Below, in pieces: positions 25,384 through 34,580 of a stretch of DNA of 35,098 nucleotides. Numbering within the stretch: position 1 is the first letter of the stretch; each line of letters begins with the position of its first letter. A program made the translations under genes and the position numbers. Under the pieces are notes generated by a model. It saw nothing but the letters and a program-made list of their open reading frames with translations, was not told where the DNA came from and made no database searches. Origin of the DNA: Maribacter sp. Lineage in GTDB: Bacteria > Bacteroidota > Bacteroidia > Flavobacteriales > Flavobacteriaceae. Location of the stretch: contig JAAETN010000759.1 in NCBI GenBank assembly GCA_024228355.1, forward strand, positions 1 through 35,098. The letters run 5' to 3'.

Positions 25384-26130
25384 TTAAATGACTTTGGCTT
25401 CGTTATGGAGAAGATTTACTAATTCTTCCACATTGGCAGCATCAACTAATTTTACAGCTCCTTTGGGAGCTGGTTTATCAAAGTTAACATCCGTGGTTGC
25501 CACTGTTGCCTCAATAGGCTCTACGACGCTCAAAGTTTTTTTCCTTGCCATCATGATACCACGCATGTTTGGTATACGTAAATCGCTTTCATCCACTAAT
25601 CCTTTTTGACACCCAATAACCAATGGTAATGAGGTTGCGATTTTTTCCTTACCACCATCAATCTCACGAACTGCCGTTGCATTAGTTCCATCAATCTGTA
25701 AATCTATACACATGTTTACAAAATTCATGTCCAATAAAGTTGCCAGTATTCCTGGTACCATTCCACCATTGTAGTCAATCGATTCCCTTCCGCCAATTAC
25801 CAAATCATATGCTCCATTTTTAACCACTTCCGCCAATTGTTGGGCTACGAAATAACCATCAGCAGGTTCAGCGTTCACGCGAATTGCCTCATCAGCTCCA
25901 ATGGCCAACGCTTTGCGCATGGTGGGTTCTGCGCTTTGACCTCCAACAGTAGCTATATGAACAGTAGCGCCCTGCTTCTCTTTGAACCACATGGCCCGGG
26001 TTAGTCCAAACTCATCATTTGGATTAATAACAAACTGCACTCCATTCGTGTCGAATTTGGTGTCACCATCAGTAAAATTAATCTTTGAGGTGGTGTCCGG
26101 AACGTTGCTAATGCAAACTAATATCTTCAT
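25384..26130 (-). CDS. etfB: Electron transfer flavoprotein, beta subunit
   Basis: AMP-binding partner of EtfA. Typical sequence: MKILVCISNVPDTTSKINF, VINPNDEFGLTRAMW, VGGQSAEPTMRKALAIGADE, DLVIGGRESIDYNGGMVPG, and LPLVIGCQKGLVDESDLRIP with the recognition-loop segment MRGIMMARKK. Length (248 aa) is normal. First gene of etfBA, divergent from pdhB. A perfect -7 box (26166-26173) lies 36 bp upstream, and an 18-bp palindrome covers the -33 region. Confidence 0.96.
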   Translation of the reverse strand: MKILVCISNVPDTTSKINFTDGDTKFDTNGVQFVINPNDEFGLTRAMWFKEKQGATVHIATVGGQSAEPTMRKALAIGADEAIRVNAEPADGYFVAQQLAEVVKNGAYDLVIGGRESIDYNGGMVPGILATLLDMNFVNMCIDLQIDGTNATAVREIDGGKEKIATSLPLVIGCQKGLVDESDLRIPNMRGIMMARKKTLSVVEPIEATVATTDVNFDKPAPKGAVKLVDAANVEELVNLLHNEAKVI

Positions 26131-26165
26131 AAACGTAATATTTTCGGGTCTTTAAAAGAATTCAG

Positions 26166-26173
26166 CAAAGATA
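26166..26173 (-). promoter_or_regulatory. -7 box of etfBA
   Basis: Minus-strand TATCTTTG, matching TAnnTTTG, 36 bp before the etfB ATG. Confidence 0.55.
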
Positions 26174-26191
26174 GGTAATCTTTTTAAAAAA

Positions 26192-26209
26192 TACTATGCG
26201 CGCATAGTA
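26192..26209. promoter_or_regulatory. Perfect 18-bp palindrome, candidate operator of etfBA
   Basis: TACTATGCGCGCATAGTA is an exact inverted repeat in an AT-rich setting. It begins 19 bp upstream of the etfB -7 box, thus over the -33 region, and lies about 54 bp upstream of the pdhB -7 box. The shape suits a dimeric TetR- or MarR-type repressor; the factor is unknown. Confidence 0.6.
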
Positions 26210-26262
26210 AAAAATTGTAACTTTTTTAATTCTATGACCCCATATCTTGACATATATTTTGC

Positions 26263-26270
26263 TATTTTTG
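26263..26270 (+). promoter_or_regulatory. -7 box of pdhB
   Basis: TATTTTTG, 43 bp before the pdhB ATG; predicted leader about 39 nt. Confidence 0.5.
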
Positions 26271-26312
26271 CTTTCGTTTTTATCCCAAGGGATAACTTAA
26301 TAAAAGCTTTTA

Positions 26313-27290
26313 ATGAAGACACTACAATTTAGGCAGGCCATAGCAGAGGCAATGTCCGAGGAAATGAGAAGGGATGAGTCAATTTATTTGATGGGCGAGG
26401 AAGTTGCAGAATATAATGGTGCTTATAAAGCTTCAAAAGGGATGTTGGATGAATTTGGTCCAGAACGGGTTATTGATACCCCAATTTCAGAATTAGGATT
26501 TGCTGGTATAGGTGTTGGTTCTACACTAACAGGAAACCGACCTATTATTGAATTCATGACTTTTAACTTTGCATTGGTCGGCATTGACCAGATTATAAAT
26601 AATGCTGCGAAAATCAGACAAATGTCTGGCGGACAATTCAATTGTCCAATTGTGTTTCGTGGACCAACAGCTTCTGCAGGTCAATTGGCAGCAACACACT
26701 CCCAGGCATTTGAGAGTTGGTTTGCAAACTGTCCTGGTTTAAAAGTAGTGGTGCCATCTAATCCTGCTGATGCCAAAGGACTTCTAAAGTCTTCAATAAG
26801 GGATAATGACCCTGTTATTTTTATGGAGTCCGAACAGATGTATGGCGATAAAGGTGAAGTCCCCGAAGGAGAATATACGATTCCATTGGGAGTAGCTGAT
26901 ATACGTAGAACGGGTTCTGATGTGACCATTGTTTCTTTTGGTAAGATTATCAAGGAAGCCATTAAAGCGGCCGATGAACTTGAAAAGGAAGGTATTAGCT
27001 GTGAAATAATCGATTTGCGTACGGTTAAACCATTGGATTATGAAGCGATCCTGAATTCTGTTAAGAAAACAAATAGATTGGTAGTTTTGGAAGAGGCATG
27101 GCCATATGGCAATGTGGCTTCCGAAATCACGTTTCACGTACAATCAAATGCCTTTGATTACTTGGATGCGCCAATACAGAAAATAAATACCGCTGATACT
27201 CCAGCACCTTATTCCCCCGGATTATTAGCAGAGTGGTTGCCAAATCACGAAGATGTAATAAATGCCGTTAAAAAAGTGTTATATAAATAA
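26313..27290 (+). CDS. pdhB: Pyruvate dehydrogenase E1 component, beta subunit
   Basis: Partner of PdhA in the ThDP-dependent E1. Visible blocks: LMGEEVAEYNGAYKASKGML (the active-site Glu region), RVIDTPISELGFAGIGVGS, EFMTFNFALVGIDQIINNAA, the cation loop RGPTASAGQLAATHSQ, VIFMESEQMYG, and LEEAWPYGNVASEI. Length (325 aa) is normal. It is monocistronic with its own promoter, 21 kb from pdhA-pdhC, and divergent from etfBA. A moderate terminator follows. Confidence 0.95.
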   Translation: MKTLQFRQAIAEAMSEEMRRDESIYLMGEEVAEYNGAYKASKGMLDEFGPERVIDTPISELGFAGIGVGSTLTGNRPIIEFMTFNFALVGIDQIINNAAKIRQMSGGQFNCPIVFRGPTASAGQLAATHSQAFESWFANCPGLKVVVPSNPADAKGLLKSSIRDNDPVIFMESEQMYGDKGEVPEGEYTIPLGVADIRRTGSDVTIVSFGKIIKEAIKAADELEKEGISCEIIDLRTVKPLDYEAILNSVKKTNRLVVLEEAWPYGNVASEITFHVQSNAFDYLDAPIQKINTADTPAPYSPGLLAEWLPNHEDVINAVKKVLYK

Positions 27291-27315
27291 GTGGTGTCAA
27301 TTAGTAAAGTAATTT

Positions 27316-27354
27316 AGCTTCGCCGACCAAGAGTTGACGGAGCTTTTATTTTAA
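27316..27354 (+). terminator. Probable terminator after pdhB
   Basis: AGCTTCG (27316-27322) pairs with CGGAGCT (27338-27344), including one T-G wobble, followed by TTTTATTTT. The loop of 15 nt can form a further short CAA/TTG pairing. Confidence 0.5.
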
Positions 27355-27400
27355 TGGTATATTATTGAATAGTAATTTTACCATGCAGATTCAGAATTAC

Positions 27401-29896
27401 ATGAAGAATTTCCTTTCCATTTTCTGTTTGCTTTTTTCCATGGTTGTATTGTCTCAAACCAAGGTGGGAGGTAAGGTCATTGATGAAACAGGTGAGCCAG
27501 TGGCATTTGCCAATGTAATCTTTAAGAACTCTACTGAGGGTACAACTACCGATGATAATGGGAATTTCTATATGGAATCGGATTCAACTCACGACAAACT
27601 CGAGATTTCTTTTATTGGTTATGAAACCCAGGATATCTTACTGGAATCCAGGGTAACTTATAATATGAGAATAACCATGTTAGAGGGGAATCAACAGTTG
27701 AAGGAGGTTGTGATTTATGCCGGAAAACAATCTAAGAAAAACAATCCTGCCATTGATATCTTGCGCAAAATCTGGTCAAAAAAAAGGGTAAATGGCCTGC
27801 GCAAATTCAAACAATATCAATATGATAAATATGAAAAGGTAGAGTTTGATCTGAATACGATTGATAGTGCCCTGATGAAAAAGAAAATTTTCAAGGGAAT
27901 GGAGTTTGTATTCCAAGACTTGGATACTTCTCGTATTACCGGTAAGACTTATCTTCCTATTTTCTTGAATGAAACATTTGCAAAGGTATACGGTGATAAT
28001 CTTACACAAACAGAAAAAGAAGATGTACTTGGCAACAGAAACTCGGGGTTTGATAATAATCAGGCCATAATAGCATTTGTAGAGGATTTGTACCAGGATT
28101 ACGATGTATATAATAATTATCTGAAGTTCTTTGATAAGAGTTTTACAAGTCCTCTTTCCAAAACAGGCATTGATACCTATAATTATGTTTTAAGGGATAG
28201 TGCATTTATTGATAATAAGTGGTGTTACAATATTACCTACTACCCACGTCGTAAAAACGAGCTTACCTTTAAGGGTGATTTTTGGGTAAATGACTCTACA
28301 TACGCTATTAAGAACATAAATCTTGAAGTAACAAAGAGCGCCAATATCAATTGGGTCAAGGAGATTTATATTGAACAGGATTTTGATGTGGTAAGCGATT
28401 CGGTCTTTCTATTGAAACGCGACTACATGTTGACCGATTTCAGCTTCAGGAAAAAGGAGGAGTCAAAAGGAGTTTATGGTAAACGAACCACTGTTTATGG
28501 GGATTATCAGTTCGATATTGAGAAACCCAAGGAATTCTACAAGACCAAAAGTAATGCGTACGACCCCTTGGTTATGAATCGGGATAGCATTTTTTGGGAA
28601 AACAATAGGTTAGAGACCTTAAATAAGGATGAACAGGGAATCTATAAATTATTGGATACCTTAAAGACTGTTCCGAAATTCAAATCAATTTACAACATAG
28701 CCAGTATTCTAGCTTCGGGTTATATCGAAATTGATAAATGGAATCTGGATATTGGAGATGTGTTCAGCACTTTTGGCTATAATGATGCAGAAGGTGTTCG
28801 TATTCGCGCTGGTGCAAGAACCTTTACAGGGCAAAATGACACCTGGCGATTGGAAGGGTATATGGCTTATGGATTTATGGACCAAAAGGTTAAACATGGC
28901 TTTTCGGCCAAGTTTTTATTGGATAAAAAAAGTAGGTTAATGGTCTCCGGTGGTAATCGCCGGGATGTTGAGCAGTTGGGTTTAAGTTTAACCTCCACGA
29001 ACGACGTATTGGGCCGAAGCGTTGCTTCTTCTTCTGTTTTTACGGTTGGTTCAAACGATAGGCTAACCAATATAAACTTGAGTACCGCAAATTTGGAAAT
29101 TGAACCTATTACTAATTTTAGGGTTCGGGTAGGTAGTTCGTATCGCACATTGAGCTCGGCTTTGCCTGATGCCTTTAACTTGGATTATGTTGATCCTGAT
29201 TCACCTACAGGTATTTCTTCAGAAGTCAAACAATTCGATATAAATGCGTTGATAGTTTATACCCCAGGAAAGCGAACTATCGGTTATGGCGTAGAACGAT
29301 ATGATATAAATGATACGTACAGCACCTTGTTATTGAACTATACAAGGGGATTTGAAGGTTTTTTGGAAAGCGATTTTGATTATAGCAAGTTACAATTTTC
29401 GTACAGCCAACCTTGGCAACTGGGTGGTTTTGGTCGACTCTATAGTACAGTGGAAGTTGGTAAGACCTTTGGCGAGGTACCTTTGGGGCTTTTGAATGTT
29501 GTTCCGGGTAACCAGACGCTGTTTACCATTTATAATACATTCCACAATTTAAATTTTTACGAGTTTGTTACAGACACCTATACTTCTGTTCATTTAGAAC
29601 ATAATTTTAACGGTCGATTATTTTCAAGAATACCATTGATCCGAAAGTGGAACTTAAGGGAATTTATAGGAATAAGAGGAGTTTGGGGCGAATTGTCGCC
29701 TGAGAATATAGCTTTGAGCAGTCCTACAAATATTCCATTGCTAGCGCCTACCGATAAGATTTATTGGGAATACTCAATAGGTGTTGGTAATATTTTTAAA
29801 TTTTTCAGGTTAGATTTTAATTTTAGGGGCAATTATTTAGATAATCCTGATGCTAGAGCTTTCGGAGTTACTGGAGAATTTGGATTTCATTTTTAG
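27401..29896 (+). CDS. DUF5686 outer-membrane protein with carboxypeptidase-regulatory-like domain
   Basis: A large predicted outer-membrane protein (831 aa). Signal peptide MKNFLSIFCLLFSMVVLSQT; then a CarboxypepD_reg-like beta-sandwich (about residues 20-100: GGKVIDETGEPVAFANVIFK, SFIGYETQDI), then the DUF5686 region (about 110-480, IRKIWSKKRVNGL-like helix ILRKIWSKKRVNG, KFKQYQYDKYEKVEFDL) and a C-terminal beta-barrel ending in a terminal-Phe strand (FGVTGEFGFHF). The role is unknown; the domain pair recalls TonB-dependent receptors but there is no plug domain. Other possible starts are ATG 27383 and TTG 27365; 27401 gives the standard signal peptide. No gene partner is evident. Confidence 0.88.
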   Translation: MKNFLSIFCLLFSMVVLSQTKVGGKVIDETGEPVAFANVIFKNSTEGTTTDDNGNFYMESDSTHDKLEISFIGYETQDILLESRVTYNMRITMLEGNQQLKEVVIYAGKQSKKNNPAIDILRKIWSKKRVNGLRKFKQYQYDKYEKVEFDLNTIDSALMKKKIFKGMEFVFQDLDTSRITGKTYLPIFLNETFAKVYGDNLTQTEKEDVLGNRNSGFDNNQAIIAFVEDLYQDYDVYNNYLKFFDKSFTSPLSKTGIDTYNYVLRDSAFIDNKWCYNITYYPRRKNELTFKGDFWVNDSTYAIKNINLEVTKSANINWVKEIYIEQDFDVVSDSVFLLKRDYMLTDFSFRKKEESKGVYGKRTTVYGDYQFDIEKPKEFYKTKSNAYDPLVMNRDSIFWENNRLETLNKDEQGIYKLLDTLKTVPKFKSIYNIASILASGYIEIDKWNLDIGDVFSTFGYNDAEGVRIRAGARTFTGQNDTWRLEGYMAYGFMDQKVKHGFSAKFLLDKKSRLMVSGGNRRDVEQLGLSLTSTNDVLGRSVASSSVFTVGSNDRLTNINLSTANLEIEPITNFRVRVGSSYRTLSSALPDAFNLDYVDPDSPTGISSEVKQFDINALIVYTPGKRTIGYGVERYDINDTYSTLLLNYTRGFEGFLESDFDYSKLQFSYSQPWQLGGFGRLYSTVEVGKTFGEVPLGLLNVVPGNQTLFTIYNTFHNLNFYEFVTDTYTSVHLEHNFNGRLFSRIPLIRKWNLREFIGIRGVWGELSPENIALSSPTNIPLLAPTDKIYWEYSIGVGNIFKFFRLDFNFRGNYLDNPDARAFGVTGEFGFHF

Positions 29897-29969
29897 TGAT
29901 ATCCAATTGTTATGAAAAGCATTGATGCAATCATTTCAAGTAAATTTATAGATTAATAGAAACAATAAT

Positions 29970-30497
29970 ATGAGTGAAAAAGACAACATCACCTTTGATG
30001 TATTGATAGAAATACCTAAAGGAAGTCGTAACAAGTATGAATATGACTTTACACTGCATAAAATCCGTTTTGATAGAACCTTATTTTCTTCAATGATGTA
30101 TCCGGGTGATTACGGTTTTATCCCCGAGACCTTGGCATTGGACAAGGATCCTTTAGATGTTTTGGTATTATGTACTGAACCTACTTTTCCAATGGTAGTA
30201 GTCGAAGTTAAACCCATAGGTGTCTTTCATATGACCGATGAAAAAGGTCCTGATGAAAAAATCATTTGTGTGCCAATTTCTGATCCAATTTGGAGTGAGC
30301 GAAAGGATATAAGTGATATAAACCCCCATAGATTAAAGGAAATTGAACATTTCTTCCAAGTATATAAAGATCTGGAGAAGAAAAAAGTCGATGTAGGCGG
30401 ATGGGGAGATGCCAAAGAGGCCGTGGAAATTTATCATAAATGTGTTGAACGCTATGATAAAAGCGAGCATAAGAAAAAAAGAACTTTCACAATATAA
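29970..30497 (+). CDS. ppa: Inorganic pyrophosphatase, family I (soluble)
   Basis: Cytosolic Mg-dependent hydrolase of pyrophosphate. The family signature is visible as DKDPLDVLVL (metal-binding aspartates) with upstream IEIPKGSRNKYEYD, RTLFSSMMYPGDYGFIPETL, and downstream VKPIGVFHMTDEKGPDEKII and KKKVDVGGWGDAKEA. Length (175 aa) is normal. It is followed by its own terminator and then by the membrane pyrophosphatase gene, so both PPi-cleaving enzymes are adjacent but separately transcribed. Confidence 0.96.
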   Translation: MSEKDNITFDVLIEIPKGSRNKYEYDFTLHKIRFDRTLFSSMMYPGDYGFIPETLALDKDPLDVLVLCTEPTFPMVVVEVKPIGVFHMTDEKGPDEKIICVPISDPIWSERKDISDINPHRLKEIEHFFQVYKDLEKKKVDVGGWGDAKEAVEIYHKCVERYDKSEHKKKRTFTI

Positions 30498-30514
30498 TCC
30501 ATAATTTGTGGTCA

Positions 30515-30554
30515 TAAAAAAGCAGGCATTTATTATTAAATGTCTGCTTTTTTT
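30515..30554 (+). terminator. Intrinsic terminator after ppa
   Basis: A-tract, then AGCAGGCATTTA pairing with TAAATGTCTGCT (one G-T wobble) around a 3-nt loop, then seven T. Confidence 0.88.
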
Positions 30555-30612
30555 ATCTGTTTGATTTTACTACTTTAGCTGCCGTTATAAAAACCTTAAA
30601 TAACTAAACAAA

Positions 30613-33027
30613 ATGGATTTAATCGTAAAGTTCTTACCTGCTTTTGGTGTTTTGGCACTACTCTTTGTATGGATCAAAAATATCTCGGTTTCGAAGCAGG
30701 AAGTTGGTAATGAAAAAATGGCAAATATTGCCAAGCATATTGCAGATGGGGCAATGTCTTTTCTAAAAGCAGAATACAAAATACTATCAATTTTTGTTAT
30801 TGCCGTAGCTATTCTCCTTTATTTTAAAGGAACAAATGAGACAGGATCCAACGGGATGGTAGCCGTTTCGTTTATCGTGGGCGCCATTTGTTCGGCACTG
30901 GCAGGTTTTATTGGAATGCGAGTAGCTACCAAGGCCAATGTGAGAACAACACAAGCTGCTAGAACTTCATTGGGTAAAGCTTTGGAAGTTGCATTTGCCG
31001 GTGGATCTGTAATGGGACTAGGTGTTGTAGGTCTAGGTGTTCTAGGGTTGAGCGGTTTATTCATGATATATCAAATGATGTGGCCGGGGGCTGATAATTT
31101 ATCAATGGTATTGAACGTACTTTCAGGATTTTCCTTAGGTGCTTCATCTATCGCATTATTTGCCCGTGTGGGTGGTGGTATTTATACCAAAGCTGCTGAT
31201 GTAGGTGCTGATTTAGTTGGTAAAGTAGAAGCTGGAATTCCAGAGGATCATCCTTTGAATCCTGCAACGATTGCAGATAACGTGGGTGATAATGTTGGTG
31301 ATGTAGCAGGAATGGGAGCCGATTTATTTGAATCATTCGTAGGATCCATTATTGGTACCATGGTGCTGGGAGCATTTATTATTACGCCAGAGTTTGAAGG
31401 ATTAGGCGCGGTATACCTGCCATTGGTATTGGCCGCAGTTGGTATTATAATGTCAATAATAGGCACATTTTTTGTAAAAGTAAAAGAAGGTGGAAACCCT
31501 CAAACTGCCTTGAACATAGGCGAGTTTGGATCTGCAGGACTAATGGTAATAGCCTCATATTTTATAATTCATGCAATGATTCCTGAATCACTTGAAGGTT
31601 TGCCAAGCGGGGCAATGGGCATTTTTTGGGCAACTTTGGCTGGTTTAGTTGCTGGCTTGGGTGTTGGTAAAATCACCGAATATTATACGGGAACCGGAAC
31701 TAAACCTGTAAATTCAATTGTACGCCAATCTGAAACTGGTGCTGCAACAAACATTATTGCAGGTTTGGGAGTAGGTATGATGTCGACTATGATACCAATT
31801 TTGTTGATTGCTGCCGCAATTCTAGTATCGCACCATTTTGCGGGACTTTACGGTATTGCAATTGCTGCTGTGGGAATGTTGGCTAATACTGGTATTCAAT
31901 TGGCTGTTGATGCTTATGGACCAATTTCAGATAACGCAGGTGGAATTGCTGAAATGGCAGAATTACCAAGTGAAGTTCGAGAGCGCACTGATAAATTGGA
32001 TGCTGTTGGGAATACAACCGCTGCCATCGGAAAAGGATTTGCAATAGCTTCAGCTGCATTGACTGCTTTGGCTTTGTTCTCTGCATTTATGAAAGTAGCG
32101 AATGTTACATCTATTGATGTTTCAAGACCTGATATAATGGCCGGATTATTAGTAGGTGGAATGCTTCCTTTCATATTCTCTGCCTTGTCTATGAATGCAG
32201 TTGGTCGTGCCGCAATGGCAATGATCGAGGAAGTACGTCGCCAGTTTAGGGATATTCCTCAATTGAAAGATGCTTTGGAAGTCATGAGAGCGGTCGATTC
32301 AGATATGTCAAAGGCAACCCCAGAACAGCGTGTAATTTTTGACAAGGCTGACGGATTGGCCGAGTATGATAAATGTGTTGATATTTCCACAAAAGCTTCT
32401 ATTAGGGAAATGGTATTACCAGGTCTTTTGGCTATTGCCGTTCCTGTTGCCGTTGGTTTTATTGGTGGTGCTGAAATGTTAGGAGGTCTCTTGGCCGGTG
32501 TTACCACTTGTGGAGTAATGATGGCTATCTTTCAGTCGAATGCTGGTGGTGCATGGGATAATGCCAAGAAAATGATCGAATCTGACGGAAGAAAAGGTTC
32601 AGATGCTCACAAAGCAGCTGTTGTAGGTGATACTGTTGGTGATCCTTTCAAAGATACCTCAGGACCGTCATTGAATATTCTATTAAAATTAATGTCTGTT
32701 GTAGCCTTGGTTATTGCACCAAGTATCACATTGTCATCCGATGCCGTAACTGCTTATAATGAACAAAAAGCTAATACTGAAATGGTTGCAGAAGCGGTTC
32801 AAAAAGAAGTAAGGGTCGAAATGAAGAAGAATGATGATGGTACAGTTAATGCTACTGTAACTACGACTACAACTGAAAACGGAGAGGAATCAGTGGTAGA
32901 AGAAGTTTTCGCTGGAACTGAAGAAGAGGTTAAAGCGAAAGTTGAAGCTTATAAAGGTGATGCAAAGGATTTAAAAATTAAAGTAAAAAAGGTTATAGAG
33001 GAAGTTATCGAAGAAGAGGAAAACTAA
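30613..33027 (+). CDS. hppA: Membrane-bound ion-pumping pyrophosphatase
   Basis: Integral membrane pyrophosphatase coupling PPi hydrolysis to H+ and/or Na+ export. Substrate motifs: [53 protein letters not shown], and [19 protein letters not shown]. The segment [10 protein letters not shown] has Ala where K+-independent enzymes have Lys, placing it in the K+-dependent group. The pumped ion cannot be settled by eye. About 16 transmembrane helices end near residue 708. A roughly 95-residue polar C-terminal tail follows (Thr-rich [15 protein letters not shown], then charged [18 protein letters not shown] and a Glu/Lys end), beyond the usual family end. Total 804 aa. A strong terminator lies 22 bp downstream. 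Confidence 0.95.
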   Translation: MDLIVKFLPAFGVLALLFVWIKNISVSKQEVGNEKMANIAKHIADGAMSFLKAEYKILSIFVIAVAILLYFKGTNETGSNGMVAVSFIVGAICSALAGFIGMRVATKANVRTTQAARTSLGKALEVAFAGGSVMGLGVVGLGVLGLSGLFMIYQMMWPGADNLSMVLNVLSGFSLGASSIALFARVGGGIYTKAADVGADLVGKVEAGIPEDHPLNPATIADNVGDNVGDVAGMGADLFESFVGSIIGTMVLGAFIITPEFEGLGAVYLPLVLAAVGIIMSIIGTFFVKVKEGGNPQTALNIGEFGSAGLMVIASYFIIHAMIPESLEGLPSGAMGIFWATLAGLVAGLGVGKITEYYTGTGTKPVNSIVRQSETGAATNIIAGLGVGMMSTMIPILLIAAAILVSHHFAGLYGIAIAAVGMLANTGIQLAVDAYGPISDNAGGIAEMAELPSEVRERTDKLDAVGNTTAAIGKGFAIASAALTALALFSAFMKVANVTSIDVSRPDIMAGLLVGGMLPFIFSALSMNAVGRAAMAMIEEVRRQFRDIPQLKDALEVMRAVDSDMSKATPEQRVIFDKADGLAEYDKCVDISTKASIREMVLPGLLAIAVPVAVGFIGGAEMLGGLLAGVTTCGVMMAIFQSNAGGAWDNAKKMIESDGRKGSDAHKAAVVGDTVGDPFKDTSGPSLNILLKLMSVVALVIAPSITLSSDAVTAYNEQKANTEMVAEAVQKEVRVEMKKNDDGTVNATVTTTTTENGEESVVEEVFAGTEEEVKAKVEAYKGDAKDLKIKVKKVIEEVIEEEEN

Positions 33028-33048
33028 TATGACCGACTTGAAACTTAA

Positions 33049-33077
33049 GACCCACTATTAAAAGTAGTGGGTTTTTT
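33049..33077 (+). terminator. Intrinsic terminator after hppA
   Basis: ACCCACTATT pairs with AGTAGTGGGT (one T-G wobble) around AAA, followed by six T. It ends 2 bp before the convergent pepE stop codon. Confidence 0.88.
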
Positions 33078-33078
33078 G

Positions 33079-33786
33079 TTAAAAGAAATTCAGCGATGAT
33101 TCTACCGGTAATTCGTAGGGCTTCCCGTCCTTTTCAAAAATACGCGCACTAAGGTTTCCACCTTTTAGCGTTATTTCATTATTTTGAATTCGAATCCAAC
33201 TTCCTTCCCTTAAACCAATAACCGGGGTAGTATTGAATTCATGAAATTCCTTAATTCGGGTTTCCCTTGTTTCACCTTTATGTTTTGATGAAGGATTAGG
33301 GTCTAGATAATGCGGATTTATATTGAAAGGAATAATCCCCAAGGCCTCAAATTTTGGAGGATATACAATTGGCATATCATTAGTGGTCTTTATGTTCAGC
33401 CCAGCTATATTGCTTCCAGCACTTGTACCCAAGTAAGGAACTCCGTTGGTAATAACTTCTTTCATTTTGGGAATGAGTCCAAATTGGTATAAAGCATTAA
33501 TAAGAACAAAGGAATTTCCGCCACCGGTAAAAATCCCTTCCGAATTTTTAATTGCTTCAATTGGATCCCTGAAAGTATGAATGCCTACAATTTTTTTACC
33601 AATATTCCTAAATCCTTCTTGAGCTATATCGGTATAGGTATCATGGGAAATACCCGTTGGTCTTGCGTAGGGAATAAATAAAATTTCGTCAGTCTCTTTG
33701 TATAATTCCCTAAGTGAATCAAATAGATAATCTAAATAACTTCCTCCAAATACAGTTGATGTGCTTGCTAGTAGACAGTTTGTCAT
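33079..33786 (-). CDS. pepE: Peptidase E (alpha-aspartyl dipeptidase), family S51
   Basis: Cytosolic serine peptidase hydrolysing dipeptides with N-terminal aspartate. The nucleophile is in LGTSAGSNIAG (Ser near residue 123), with IFTGGGNSFVLINAL before it and FNINPHYLDPNPSSKHKGET after it (the catalytic His/Glu region). The N-terminus is LLASTSTVFGGSYLDYL. Length (235 aa) is normal. It is the second gene of the minus-strand pair with the deoxynucleoside kinase (12 bp gap). Confidence 0.92.
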   Translation of the reverse strand: MTNCLLASTSTVFGGSYLDYLFDSLRELYKETDEILFIPYARPTGISHDTYTDIAQEGFRNIGKKIVGIHTFRDPIEAIKNSEGIFTGGGNSFVLINALYQFGLIPKMKEVITNGVPYLGTSAGSNIAGLNIKTTNDMPIVYPPKFEALGIIPFNINPHYLDPNPSSKHKGETRETRIKEFHEFNTTPVIGLREGSWIRIQNNEITLKGGNLSARIFEKDGKPYELPVESSLNFF

Positions 33787-33798
33787 TGAAGATAATTG

Positions 33799-34413
33799 CT
33801 AGAATAATCCATGAATTTCCGCATCAATTTTATTCAGGATTTCACCAAGATCTTCAGGATTATCGACAAAGTCGAGTTTATCAACATCGATTACCAAAAG
33901 ATTTCCTTTTTCATAACCATGGATCCAAGCTTCATAACGTTCATTCAATCTGCTCAAATAGTCAATTGAAATTGAGTTTTCGTAATCTCGGCCTCTTTTA
34001 TGAATTTGGTTTACTAAATTGGGAATTGAGCTCCTCAGGTAGATTAGCAAGTCCGGTGGTTGTACCAGGCTTTCCATCAATTCAAAAAGGCTTGAATAAT
34101 TGGTAAAGTCCCTATTGGTCATTAAACCCATGGCATGTAAATTGGGTGCGAATATATAGGCATCTTCATAGATGGTCCTGTCCTGGATTATATTTTTACC
34201 GCTTTCCCTGAATTTTAATACTTGACGATATCTATGATTTAGAAAATAAATCTGAAGATTAAAACTCCATCGCTCCATTTGATTATAAAAATCATCTAAG
34301 TATGGATTGTCTACAACATCCTCAAAATGAGCTTCCCATTTATAATGCTTGGCGAGGAGTTTCGTTAAAGTGGTCTTTCCGGCGCCTATGTTTCCTGCAA
34401 CGGCAATATGCAT
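33799..34413 (-). CDS. Deoxynucleoside kinase (dCK/dGK family)
   Basis: Phosphorylates deoxynucleosides for dNTP salvage. P-loop AVAGNIGAGKTTL (residues 4-16), catalytic Glu in EDVVDNPYLDDFY, the ERS-like substrate motif as DRTIYEDAYIFA, lid region KRGRDYENSIS and a final LVIDVDKLDFVDN. Length (204 aa) is typical of bacterial dAK/dGK-type kinases; the favoured base cannot be read from sequence. It is the first gene of the pair with pepE and diverges from metK. The promoter was not clearly found; TATACTTTG (reverse of 34472-34480) is a near match. Confidence 0.9.
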   Translation of the reverse strand: MHIAVAGNIGAGKTTLTKLLAKHYKWEAHFEDVVDNPYLDDFYNQMERWSFNLQIYFLNHRYRQVLKFRESGKNIIQDRTIYEDAYIFAPNLHAMGLMTNRDFTNYSSLFELMESLVQPPDLLIYLRSSIPNLVNQIHKRGRDYENSISIDYLSRLNERYEAWIHGYEKGNLLVIDVDKLDFVDNPEDLGEILNKIDAEIHGLF

Positions 34414-34560
34414 GCTATTAATATATTTTCGGTTAGGTTATTGCACTATTATTATAGAATGTAGCAATATACAAAGTATATCGAGTACGAGAAAAGATTT
34501 AAGATGAAATACACCATATAACATTTTGATTACAAAATTTTTATTTCACGATGAAATATG

Positions 34561-34568
34561 TATTTTTG
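34561..34568 (+). promoter_or_regulatory. -7 box of metK
   Basis: TATTTTTG, ending 15 bp before the aptamer begins at 34583. The predicted transcription start, near 34572, leaves the riboswitch at the 5' end of the RNA. Between the dNK start (34413) and this box nothing else was recognised. Confidence 0.55.
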
Positions 34569-34580
34569 CTATCTAAAATC

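Noticed and set aside
26681-27143. Two minus-strand ORFs of 93 and 116 codons
   Set aside because: Antisense shadows of pdhB, with no family features.
33714-34106. 130-codon plus-strand ORF across pepE and the kinase gene
   Set aside because: Antisense to two well-supported genes; low-complexity sequence.
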